In this document: piece after piece, positions 1 through 6,666 of the stretch
Layout: the number at the start of each line of letters is the position of its first letter
How positions within the stretch are numbered: position 1 is the stretch's first letter
Source of the DNA: Roseicyclus sp965662675
GTDB lineage: Bacteria; Pseudomonadota; Alphaproteobacteria; Rhodobacterales; Rhodobacteraceae
Length of the DNA stretch: 28,337 nt
Assembly: GCF_965662675.1 (NCBI RefSeq)
Contig: NZ_CBFIIK010000020.1
Location: 1-28,337 of the forward strand
Direction: 5' to 3'
Made by a program: the position numbers and the translations under genes
Notes under the pieces: generated by a model
Told to the model about the DNA's origin: nothing
Database searches by the model: none
The model's input: only the letters and a program-made list of their open reading frames with translations

Positions 1-40
1 CGTTTAGCGCCGCATGAGGCCAGAGGCCAGAGGGCAGCCG

Positions 41-787
41 CTATTGTGCCGTATAGCCCCCATCGACCAGATGGTAAGAGCCCGTGATGAAGGATGCGTG
101 GTCCGACAACAGGTAGCACACGAGCGAGGCGACCTCGTCGGGTTGGCCCATCCGGCCCAAGGCATGCTGGGCGGCCAGCGTTTTTTGCGCTTCCGCATCC
201 AAACCCTGATCGACCAGCGGCGTATGGATGAAACCCGGCCCTACGGCGTTCACACGGATGCCATCGGCGGCATGATCAAGAGCCGCGGTCTTGGTCATGC
301 CCAAAAGCGCATGCTTGGTCGCCACATAGGCACCCGCCCCGGCAAAACCCACAGTACCGAGAATGGAAGAGATATTGACGATCGCCCCGCCCCCTGCCGA
401 TGTGATCGCGGGGATGGCGTAGCGCATGCCGTAGAAAACGCCGTTGAGATTGACGTCGATCACCTTGTGCCATGCATCCAAGGGATATGCGCCCAAAGGG
501 GTGATCGGCCCACCGATCCCGGCATTGTTGACCATAAGATGCAGCGCCCCGGTCTCTGACTGTGCGCAAGCGACCAGTGCCGCGACTTGGTCGGGTTTCG
601 TGACATCGGCGACCACGGCGCGCGCACCATGGCCGACGTTCCGGGCAGCGATCTCGGTCCTTTCGGCATCCAGATCGGCCAAGACAACGCGGGCACCGCT
701 GGCTGCCAATTGCCGCGCAATCGCCAGTCCGATGCCCGAGGCGGCCCCGGTCACGATCGCGATCTTGTCGTCGAAACGGATATCCAT
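41..787 (-). CDS. SDR family NAD(P)-dependent oxidoreductase
   Basis: This is a classical short-chain dehydrogenase/reductase of 248 residues, the usual length for the family. The sequence shows the Rossmann glycine motif TGAASGIG (residues 13-20) and an aspartate after the second beta strand (LADLD, about residue 38-40), which favours NAD over NADP. It also has the NNAG motif (87-90), the catalytic Ser141, Tyr154 and Lys158 (YVATK), and the C-terminal ITGSYHLVDGG segment. The substrate cannot be read from sequence; 3-hydroxyacyl/3-oxoacyl or sugar-alcohol dehydrogenases share this architecture. The ATG at 787 follows a GGGG tract but has no strong Shine-Dalgarno sequence. The gene runs in the same direction as the MFS transporter upstream but is separated from it by a terminator-like hairpin, so it is probably transcribed separately. 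Confidence 0.9.
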   Translation of the reverse strand: MDIRFDDKIAIVTGAASGIGLAIARQLAASGARVVLADLDAERTEIAARNVGHGARAVVADVTKPDQVAALVACAQSETGALHLMVNNAGIGGPITPLGAYPLDAWHKVIDVNLNGVFYGMRYAIPAITSAGGGAIVNISSILGTVGFAGAGAYVATKHALLGMTKTAALDHAADGIRVNAVGPGFIHTPLVDQGLDAEAQKTLAAQHALGRMGQPDEVASLVCYLLSDHASFITGSYHLVDGGYTAQ

Positions 788-838
788 CCTGGGCCCCGAT
801 CCATGATTGCACCGATCAGGTCAGTCTAAATCTGTGGC

Positions 839-859
839 AAAAGCCCCGCCTTGTCGGGG
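839..859 (-). terminator. probable rho-independent terminator of the MFS gene
   Basis: On the minus strand, CCCCG (859-855) and CGGGG (848-844) form a 5-bp GC stem with a 6-nt loop. A C and then TTTT (842-839) follow. It lies 13 bases past the MFS transporter stop codon and before the SDR start. The stem is short and the T-tract modest, so efficiency is uncertain. Confidence 0.5.
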
Positions 860-871
860 ATCAACGCCACC

Positions 872-2086
872 TCAGCGCGGGCGGCGAAAGATGCGCCCGA
901 CAAGGAACGAGGTGCGCGGGATCCAGACATAGGGGTTGCGCTGCTTGGCCGAAGGTCGGCGGCGCATGCGGATCATGCCGAAGACCAACAGCCCCACATG
1001 GGCAGCCGCGATGAAGATGAATAGGGCTGATGGCCCGTAAAGCGCGATCAGCCCCGATGTCACGAGCGGCGAGGCGATGGCCCCCAGCGCATAGGCGAAC
1101 ATCAAGGCGGCGGAAAGCTCGACCCGCTGCTCGTCCTCGGCCCAGTCATGGGCATGGGCAGCGGCGATGGAATAGATTGGAAATGTGGCCGCGCCGAACA
1201 CCAGCGCGGCGATGAAGATGCCCCAGACCCCGAAACCCGAGAGCGTCACGGTGATGACGCAGCCCGCAATGGAAAAGATCGAGAACCCCACCATCACCCG
1301 GCGGCGGTCATAGCGGTCGGCAAGCCACCCCGCAGGCCATTGCGCGAAGGCCCCGCCAAGCACATAGGCCGCCAGAAACAGGCCGATCTGGTCGGCGCTC
1401 AGCCCCACTTGGGTGCCATATAGTGGCCCGATCATCCGAAAACTGGCCCCCGACACGCCCGAGACGATCACCCCTACGACCGCCAAGGGCGACAGCCCCC
1501 AAGCCAAGCCAAGCCGCAGCCGGGGTGCAGGCCCCGTATCGGGCTGCGGCACCCGCGTCAGTGTCAGCGGCAAGAGTGCTGCACAGCACAACAGCGCCAG
1601 CAGGTTGTAGGAGACGTAATCGGCCGGTGCCAAAACCCCGATCATCAGCTGCGCAATCAGCGACCCGCCGGTATCGACCATGCGGTAGGTGCCCATGGTG
1701 CGCCCGCGATTGGCATTGTCGGTCTTGGCCTGCAACCACGCCTCGATCACCGTGTAGCAGCCCGCCACGCAAAATCCCGAAGCCGCGCGCATCACCGCCC
1801 ACGCATAGGCGTCGATCACCATCATATGCGCCAAAAGCCCGATGGCCCCCATCGCGGTAAAGGCGGCGAAGGCGCGGGAATGGCCGACCTCGCCCATCAC
1901 GCGGGGCGCCCACCAGCAGCCGATGAAGAACCCCGCGAAATGCGCCGAGCCAAGCAGGCCGATCTGCCCGTTGGTGAAGCCGAGCTGCGCCCCCGACAAG
2001 ACGTCAAGCGGCCCGACACCGCCCGTTGAGAGCTGCAACAGCAACACCGACAGGAACAGGGCAGCAAAAGAGATGATCAGGCGCAT
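872..2086 (-). CDS. MFS transporter (YcaD/YfkF-like)
   Basis: This is a 404-residue polytopic membrane protein with about 12 hydrophobic segments, typical of the major facilitator superfamily. The MFS signature loop (motif A) is visible as GWLADRYDRRRVM between two membrane segments in the second half, and YRMVDTGGS lies in the first half. Overall it resembles the YcaD/YfkF-type exporters, whose substrates are unknown. The C-terminal tail after the last membrane segment is rich in Arg and Lys (RMRRRPSAKQR) and should be cytoplasmic by the positive-inside rule. The chosen ATG gives an immediately hydrophobic N-terminus (MRLIISFAALFLSV) but has no clear Shine-Dalgarno sequence. A terminator-like hairpin follows the stop codon. 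Confidence 0.85.
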   Translation of the reverse strand: MRLIISFAALFLSVLLLQLSTGGVGPLDVLSGAQLGFTNGQIGLLGSAHFAGFFIGCWWAPRVMGEVGHSRAFAAFTAMGAIGLLAHMMVIDAYAWAVMRAASGFCVAGCYTVIEAWLQAKTDNANRGRTMGTYRMVDTGGSLIAQLMIGVLAPADYVSYNLLALLCCAALLPLTLTRVPQPDTGPAPRLRLGLAWGLSPLAVVGVIVSGVSGASFRMIGPLYGTQVGLSADQIGLFLAAYVLGGAFAQWPAGWLADRYDRRRVMVGFSIFSIAGCVITVTLSGFGVWGIFIAALVFGAATFPIYSIAAAHAHDWAEDEQRVELSAALMFAYALGAIASPLVTSGLIALYGPSALFIFIAAAHVGLLVFGMIRMRRRPSAKQRNPYVWIPRTSFLVGRIFRRPR

Positions 2087-2205
2087 GGGGGATCACGGGC
2101 GCAAGGTGTGTCACCCAGTGCTAGCCCGGTTGCGGCGGCGATGCACGGGCGATTTTTGGGAGGGGGTCGGGGGGCTGTCCGCTTTGCGGGACGAAGCCAC
2201 CCCTG

Positions 2206-2541
2206 TTACCGCTTGATTGCGTATCGATCCGCCTCCTCAAAAACGTCAATGACGCGCGTTCCGGCCTTGATGAAAGCCCCATGTTCAACGCCCGCAGGGA
2301 TCGAGTAGCTATCTCCGGCTTTGTAGTCCTTTGTTTCACCACCGATAGTAAATTTGATTTCGCCTTCGACAACCGTCCCCCACTGAGCGCCATGAGCATG
2401 TGGGGGGAGTTCCATATCTTTTAGGAAAGTGAAAAAAGCCACCAGGCCATCGTCGGACCGAATAACCGCTGTCTGAACGACATCCTCGGGGAACGGCACG
2501 TCAATAGCGGGAAACGCTTTGATAAAATCTGGATAAGTCAT
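2206..2541 (-). CDS. small cupin-domain protein
   Basis: This is a single-domain cupin of 111 residues. Both cupin motifs are visible: PPHAHGAQWGTVVEGEIKF (motif 1, with the HxH metal ligands) and GDSYSIPAGVEHG (motif 2, with the last histidine). In motif 1 the usual glutamate ligand position appears to be Gln/Trp (HAHGAQW), so metal binding may differ from the standard 3-His/1-Glu set. The start is set by AGGAG six bases before the ATG at 2541, which excludes a longer open frame running upstream. Base composition is visibly more AT-rich than any neighbour, suggesting acquisition by transfer. An 8-bp inverted repeat lies upstream. Function is unknown; small cupins of this kind often bind a small ligand or an organic acid. 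Confidence 0.8.
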   Translation of the reverse strand: MTYPDFIKAFPAIDVPFPEDVVQTAVIRSDDGLVAFFTFLKDMELPPHAHGAQWGTVVEGEIKFTIGGETKDYKAGDSYSIPAGVEHGAFIKAGTRVIDVFEEADRYAIKR

Positions 2542-2611
2542 TTTCATCTCCTTTTGGCGTGATCTGGTCAATCCTGATGAAATACAGGTTAACGATTTCA
2601 GAGTGTTTGGA

Positions 2612-2632
2612 TTTTTGCAAATAATGCAAAAA
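2612..2632. promoter_or_regulatory. perfect AT-rich inverted repeat, candidate operator of the cupin gene
   Basis: TTTTTGCA (2612-2619) and TGCAAAAA (2625-2632) form an exact 8-bp inverted repeat around a 5-nt AATAA spacer, 71 bases upstream of the cupin start. The symmetry and roughly two-turn size fit a dimeric repressor or activator site. The AT-rich stem could instead be a weak hairpin at the end of imuA, but no classical T-tract context separates it from a terminator for that gene. No cognate regulator gene is adjacent. Confidence 0.5.
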
Positions 2633-2667
2633 GTTGGCCTCAAACCTGCCATCCACCCTGCCCCCCG

Positions 2668-3282
2668 TCACACCCCCTCCACCGCCCGCTCCACCAGCTG
2701 CGCCCGTCCCCGCGCCACCCGCGCAACCGCCCAGTCCCCCGGCCCGGCATCACGCGCGCGAAGCCGCGACAAAACCCAACCCTCGGCGCCGCCTTCATGG
2801 GCGGGTTCCAGCCGCCAGCGGCTCTCCACCCCCGGCGCGCCGCCCATCCCCGGTGTCAAGATCAGCCCCAGCGGGGCGATCCCCCCCTTGCCCCCGGCCT
2901 CGGCGGCCAGATGCAACCGGCGCACCGGCGTCAGCCCCGGCGGGTCGGTCAGGTCGCAGACGACAAGCGCCACCGCGCCTGCGCGCAACACCTCCTCCAT
3001 CACCCACAACAGATCCTCGGGCCGCGCGGCATCGACCATCAACAACCGACCGGGATCGATCTCATCGCCAAGGCCCGCCATATGCAGCCGGTCGGGGTGC
3101 CATGCCGGCCTGATCCAGATCACCGGGCCTTGCGCCTCGGCGGCAAGCCAAAGCGCCAACCGCCGCCGCGCCGCGCCGCAGATCTCATGGGCGCGTGCGC
3201 CCGCCAGCCGAAATCGCCCCAAAAGCGGCAGGCCGGGGCGTTCGCTGCGATGGCTTTGACGCATGAGCATGGGCGTATTCAT
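2668..3282 (-). CDS. imuA: ImuA family SOS mutagenesis protein
   Basis: This is a 204-residue protein that I recognise as the Rhodobacteraceae form of ImuA, the RecA-like accessory protein of the ImuA-ImuB-DnaE2 translesion synthesis cassette. Family hallmarks are HEICGAARRRLALWLA, PVIWIRPAWHPDRL, DPGRLLMVDA, EDLLWVMEEVLRAGAVALVV and GLTPVRRLHLAAE. As in other ImuA proteins, the Walker A motif is degenerate. Length is close to family size, so it looks intact. The start is uncertain: an in-frame TTG lies at 3291 and ATGs at 3282, 3270 and 3264. I prefer 3282 because it sits exactly 7 nt after a TATCTT -10 hexamer, predicting a leaderless message; no Shine-Dalgarno sequence is visible at any candidate. 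A perfect SOS box overlaps the promoter. The expected partners imuB and dnaE2 are not downstream; an AT-rich cupin gene is there instead. Confidence 0.82.
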   Translation of the reverse strand: MNTPMLMRQSHRSERPGLPLLGRFRLAGARAHEICGAARRRLALWLAAEAQGPVIWIRPAWHPDRLHMAGLGDEIDPGRLLMVDAARPEDLLWVMEEVLRAGAVALVVCDLTDPPGLTPVRRLHLAAEAGGKGGIAPLGLILTPGMGGAPGVESRWRLEPAHEGGAEGWVLSRLRARDAGPGDWAVARVARGRAQLVERAVEGV

Positions 3283-3289
3283 GGCCGAC

Positions 3290-3317
3290 AAGATACATGT
3301 TCATGAAATGTTCTCAA
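3290..3317 (-). promoter_or_regulatory. predicted imuA promoter
   Basis: On the minus strand, -35 TTGAGA (3317-3312), a 16-bp spacer and -10 TATCTT (3295-3290) form a sigma70-type promoter overlapping the SOS box. Seven bases separate the -10 from the ATG at 3282, so the transcript would begin at or within a base or two of the start codon. The same geometry recurs at 24646-24681. Confidence 0.6.
3299..3313 (-). promoter_or_regulatory. LexA-binding SOS box (GTTC-N7-GTTC)
   Basis: The plus strand reads GTTC ATGAAAT GTTC, an exact match to the alphaproteobacterial LexA consensus GTTC-N7-GTTC (GAAC-N7-GAAC on the imuA strand). It lies between the -35 and -10 hexamers of the predicted imuA promoter, where LexA binding would block transcription. 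The divergent tas gene starts 74 bases away on the other side and could also be affected, though its own promoter elements lie beyond the box. Confidence 0.88.
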
Positions 3318-3350
3318 GCCCCCACCTTGCACATCCAGCCCCGCCCCCTA

Positions 3351-3372
3351 GTGTCCGCCCCGAAACGGACAC
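3351..3372 (+). promoter_or_regulatory. inverted repeat in the tas leader
   Basis: GTGTCCG (3351-3357) and CGGACAC (3366-3372) form a perfect 7-bp stem with an 8-nt loop, directly followed by the AAGGAT ribosome-binding site of tas. A possible promoter (TTGCAC 3327-3332, 16 bp, TAGTGT 3349-3354) overlaps it. It could be an operator or an mRNA hairpin affecting translation; the sequence alone does not decide. Confidence 0.4.
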
Positions 3373-3386
3373 AAGGATACCGACCG

Positions 3387-4433
3387 ATGCGCAAGATCCC
3401 CCTTGGCAATACCGACACGATGATCACCGATTATTGCCTCGGCACGATGACATGGGGCACCCATACGCCCGAGGCCGAGGCGCACCGCCAGATGGATATG
3501 GCGCTCGAAGCGGGCATCACCATCGTCGACACCGCCGAGATGTATCCGGTCAACCCGGTCACCGCCGAAACCGTGGGGCTGACCGAAACCGTGCTGGGCA
3601 ATTGGAACGCCAAGCATCCGGGGCGGCGCGGCGACTACCTGCTCGCCACCAAGATCACCGGCAAGAACGCGGCCTTCGTGCGCCAAGGGCAAGATATCAC
3701 GGCCGAAACCTTCACCGCGGCCCTCGATGCCTCGCTCGCGCGGTTGCAAACCGATGTGATCGACATCTACCAGCTGCACTGGCCCAATCGCGGCAGCTAT
3801 CATTTCCGCCAGAACTGGGGCTATGCCCCCAAGACGCAGAACCGCGCGGCGACGCGCGACAATATGCTGGCCGTGCTGGAGGCCGCCGCACAAGCGGTCA
3901 AGGCGGGCAAAATCCGCCATTTCGCGCTGTCGAACGAAAGCGCATGGGGCAGCGCGCAATGGCTGGAGCTCGCGCAGGCACATGGCCTTCCGCGGGTGCA
4001 ATCGATCCAGAATGAATACTCGCTCTTGTGCCGCCTCTACGACACCGATCTGGCCGAGCTGGCGATGAATGAGCAGGTCACGCTTCTGGCCTATTCACCC
4101 TTGGGCGCGGGGCTATTGACCGGGAAATACCAAGACGGTGCAATGCCCGACGGTAGCCGTATGGCGCTGAACGGCGATCTGGGCGGTCGTAAAACACCGC
4201 GCGTCTTCGATGCGGTCGCGGCCTATCTGGCGATGGCAAAACGCGAAGGGCTGGACCCGGTCCATATGGCGCTTGCCTTTAGCGTCCAGCGCCCCTTTCC
4301 CGTCTCGACGATCTTTGGCGCCACCACCTGCGATCAGTTGGAGCATATCCTGAACGGCCGCGATGTGACGCTGACACCAGAACAGCTGGCCCAGATCGAC
4401 ACGCTCCACAAGGCACATCCCATGCCCTTCTAG
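3387..4433 (+). CDS. tas: Tas-type aldo/keto reductase
   Basis: This is an NADP(H)-dependent aldo/keto reductase of 348 residues that aligns along its length with E. coli Tas (about 346 residues). Visible are the N-terminal LGTMTWG strand, the catalytic DTAEMYP region (Asp and Tyr of the AKR tetrad), the lysine in LLATKITGK and the histidine in YQLHWPN. The cofactor-binding C-terminal segment STIFGATTCDQLEHIL is also present. The start at 3387 is chosen because AAGGAT lies 8 bases upstream and the family begins with a short RKIPLG strand; an in-frame ATG at 3297 would add 30 unrelated residues and overlap the SOS box. It is divergent from imuA. The physiological substrate of Tas is not established; in E. 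coli it was found as a suppressor of tyrosine auxotrophy. Confidence 0.9.
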   Translation: MRKIPLGNTDTMITDYCLGTMTWGTHTPEAEAHRQMDMALEAGITIVDTAEMYPVNPVTAETVGLTETVLGNWNAKHPGRRGDYLLATKITGKNAAFVRQGQDITAETFTAALDASLARLQTDVIDIYQLHWPNRGSYHFRQNWGYAPKTQNRAATRDNMLAVLEAAAQAVKAGKIRHFALSNESAWGSAQWLELAQAHGLPRVQSIQNEYSLLCRLYDTDLAELAMNEQVTLLAYSPLGAGLLTGKYQDGAMPDGSRMALNGDLGGRKTPRVFDAVAAYLAMAKREGLDPVHMALAFSVQRPFPVSTIFGATTCDQLEHILNGRDVTLTPEQLAQIDTLHKAHPMPF

Positions 4434-4437
4434 GGTC

Positions 4438-4446
4438 TGTGGATAA
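4438..4446 (-). promoter_or_regulatory. single consensus DnaA box
   Basis: The plus strand reads TGTGGATAA, the complement of the consensus DnaA box TTATCCACA, five bases after the tas stop codon. A weaker look-alike (TGGGGATAG) follows about 4 bases later. No cluster of boxes, AT-rich unwinding region or replication genes are present, so this is not an origin; it could be chance or a DnaA titration site. Confidence 0.35.
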
Positions 4447-4535
4447 ATCTGGGGATAGATCGCAAATATGAAAGGCGCGCTGCATCTGCGGCAGGGCGGA
4501 GCTAAAAAGATCGCCCCACAAGACCCTTTCATTTC

Positions 4536-4554
4536 TTCATCTTTCCAAAAATAC
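4536..4554 (+). repeat. dispersed intergenic repeat, copy 1
   Basis: TTCATCTTTCCAAAAATAC lies in the 220-base gap between the convergent tas and FAD oxidoreductase genes. It matches 18 of 19 bases of a minus-strand segment at 24183-24201 in another intergenic gap. A more divergent relative lies at 10080-10098. Apart from this and the DnaA box, I see nothing else in this gap. Confidence 0.5.
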
Positions 4555-4653
4555 GCCAGCGGAGAATGCAAAGACACCATGCGCGGCCGCGAAAAAAGAT
4601 GACAAGAAACAAGGCCAACGCGGACTTGGATTCGGGTCCAGGGCGGCCACTCC

Positions 4654-6057
4654 CTAGCCGCGCAGCACCGCGCCGGGGTTCATGATGCCCTTGGGGTCGA
4701 GTGCTGCCTTGATCGCGCGCATGGCGATCAGCTTGCCCGGATCGCCATAGCGTTCAAGATCATCGACCTTCAGCCGCCCCACCCCGTGCTCGGCCGAAAC
4801 CGAACCGCCCAGCTCATCCACCAGATCATGCACCGCCCGCTTGATCGCACTGCGCTGATTGTCATGATCGGCGCGGGATTTGCCAGGCATCGGGAAGACG
4901 TTGTAGTGCAGATTGCCATCGCCCATATGGCCGAAACAATTGAGTCGAAACTCCCCCACCGCGCCGATGCGGCCCGGCGCCTCGGCGATGAAGCGGGCGA
5001 CCTTGGCCACGGGGACCGAAATATCATGCGACGACACCGCGCCGATCCGGCGGTTGGCCTCGGGGATATTCTCGCGCAGCGCCCAGAATGCAGCGCGTTG
5101 GCCATCTGATTGCGCGATCACCCCATCACTGACCAGCCCCGCCTCGAAAGCTTCGGCAAAGACCGCCTCAAGCGCGGCTTCGGGATCGCCACCCACCCCC
5201 ATGCCCAGATCGATCAGGCACATCCACTCGGGGCGCGCATCAAAAGGCTGGCGTGTCTCTGGCCCCATCGCGTCGAGAAACAGCAAGCCTTGCTGGCTGA
5301 TCAACTCGAAGGCCGACAGCGCATCACCCACCCGCGCCTGTGTCAGTTTCAGCAACGCCAGCGCCGCCTCGGGGTCGGGCACCACCATCATCGCCGCGCC
5401 TTGCCGCGCGGGCTTGGGGAACAACCGAAGGGATGCTGCCGTGATCACGCCAAGCGTGCCTTCCGAGCCGATCAGCAAATGGCGCAGATCATAGCCCATA
5501 TTGTTCTTGCGCAAGGGCGAGAGCGTATTGATCACCGTGCCATCGGCCAACACCGCCTCGACCCCCAGCACCAGATCGCGCGCATTGCCGTAGCGCAGCA
5601 CATTCACACCGCCCGCATTTGTCGCCAATAGCCCGCCCAACCGGGCCGAGCCTTGGCTGGCCAATGTCAGCGGGAAAATCCAGCCCTCGGCCTCGGCGGC
5701 GGCATGGATATCTTGCAAGATCACGCCTGCCTCGACCGTCATCGTGCCGGCCTCGACATCGAAATCACGGATCGCGCGCATCCGCTCGAGGCTGAGGATC
5801 ACGGGCGGCGCGCCATCTTCGGCCAATTGACCGCCAACCAACCCCGTCCCGCCGCCATAGGGAATGACAGCTGTGCCAGTCTCGTTGCACAGCTGCAATA
5901 TGGCGGCCACCTCGCCCGCATTTGCGGGGGCTACAACGCCGCGCGCCTTTCCCTGCCAGCGCCCACGCGGCTCTTCCAGATAGGAAGGCCCCGGCATCCG
6001 GATCGCCGCCGGATCGATCAAGCTGGCAAGGCGGGTCATGATATCGGTCATCGGCAT
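4654..6057 (-). CDS. FAD-binding oxidoreductase (GlcD/D-lactate/D-2-hydroxyglutarate dehydrogenase type)
   Basis: This 467-residue flavoenzyme has the vanillyl-alcohol-oxidase-type FAD domain (about residues 40-220). It shows the pyrophosphate loop YGGGTGLVGG, GGLLATNAGG and GSEGTLGVIT. The FAD-oxidase C-terminal domain follows, with the metal/substrate histidines in FGHMGDGNLHYNV, the SAEHGVG motif, and DPKGIMNPG at the end. These features place it with enzymes that oxidise D-2-hydroxy acids (glycolate oxidase GlcD, D-lactate dehydrogenase, D-2-hydroxyglutarate dehydrogenase). The exact substrate cannot be told from sequence. It has no signal peptide. The start could be 6057 or the ATG two codons on at 6051; no strong Shine-Dalgarno sequence helps. 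It is the last gene of the long minus-strand series, 24 bases after the acetyltransferase. Confidence 0.87.
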   Translation of the reverse strand: MPMTDIMTRLASLIDPAAIRMPGPSYLEEPRGRWQGKARGVVAPANAGEVAAILQLCNETGTAVIPYGGGTGLVGGQLAEDGAPPVILSLERMRAIRDFDVEAGTMTVEAGVILQDIHAAAEAEGWIFPLTLASQGSARLGGLLATNAGGVNVLRYGNARDLVLGVEAVLADGTVINTLSPLRKNNMGYDLRHLLIGSEGTLGVITAASLRLFPKPARQGAAMMVVPDPEAALALLKLTQARVGDALSAFELISQQGLLFLDAMGPETRQPFDARPEWMCLIDLGMGVGGDPEAALEAVFAEAFEAGLVSDGVIAQSDGQRAAFWALRENIPEANRRIGAVSSHDISVPVAKVARFIAEAPGRIGAVGEFRLNCFGHMGDGNLHYNVFPMPGKSRADHDNQRSAIKRAVHDLVDELGGSVSAEHGVGRLKVDDLERYGDPGKLIAMRAIKAALDPKGIMNPGAVLRG

Positions 6058-6081
6058 TATCCGTCTGGTGTTGCTGGTGGC

Positions 6082-6666
6082 TTAACCGGTCTCGGTCCGG
6101 CCGCGCCGATCATGGCGCAGATGGGCATATAGAACGTGATTGCGCCAGCGCCCGTTGATCTGAAGATAACTTTGCGCCACGCCCTCGTATTTGAAGCCGG
6201 TCTTTTCCAAGACCCCGCGCGAGGCGGTGTTTTCAGGCAGGCAAGCCGCCTCGACCCGGCTGAGGTCGAGGCCGCGAAAGGCGTAATGCACCATTACCTC
6301 GATCGCCTCGTGCATATAGCCTTGGCGCGCATGGGCGGCACCGATCCAATAACCCAGCGTACCAGCCTGCGCCGGGCCGCGGCGGATATTGTCGAGTGTG
6401 ATCGCCCCCAAAAGCGCGTCATCCGAACGCCGAAAGATGAATAGCGGCACGGCGCTGGCCTCGTTCAGCGCGCGCTGCGCCCAATAGACCCGCCCGGTAA
6501 AGCTCTTGCGGCTGAGATGGTCGCTGGCCCAGCTCGGCTCCCACGGCTTCAGGAAATCGGCCGAGGCCGCGCGCAGCGCCGTCCAAGCCCGGAAATCGGC
6601 ATGGCGCGGAAGCCGAAGCGTCAGTCGCTCGGTTTCCAGCTTGATTTGCCGCTTGCGCAACAACAT
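6082..6666 (-). CDS. GNAT acetyltransferase, RimJ/RimL type
   Basis: This 194-residue protein has the N-terminal LETERLTLRLP strand typical of RimJ/RimL-like N-acetyltransferases. It also shows the acetyl-CoA pyrophosphate-binding loop around YWIGAAHARQGYMHEA (Q/R-x-x-G-x-M) and the NTASRGVLEKTGFKYEG motif B region. RimJ-type enzymes acetylate N-terminal residues of ribosomal proteins or other substrates. Which substrate applies here is unknown, so no symbol is given. The start ATG overlaps the stop of the M16 peptidase gene by one base (TGATG), indicating translational coupling. In my experience of Rhodobacteraceae genomes this gene often follows the M16 peptidase. Confidence 0.85.
   Translation of the reverse strand: MLLRKRQIKLETERLTLRLPRHADFRAWTALRAASADFLKPWEPSWASDHLSRKSFTGRVYWAQRALNEASAVPLFIFRRSDDALLGAITLDNIRRGPAQAGTLGYWIGAAHARQGYMHEAIEVMVHYAFRGLDLSRVEAACLPENTASRGVLEKTGFKYEGVAQSYLQINGRWRNHVLYAHLRHDRRGRTETG

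Noticed and set aside
1..40. Short direct repeat of GAGGCCA units at the window edge
   Set aside because: Two imperfect 8-base units in GC-rich sequence are not enough to call a repeat element.
4434..4653. Replication origin suggested by the DnaA box
   Set aside because: Only one good box, no AT-rich unwinding region, and no replication genes nearby.
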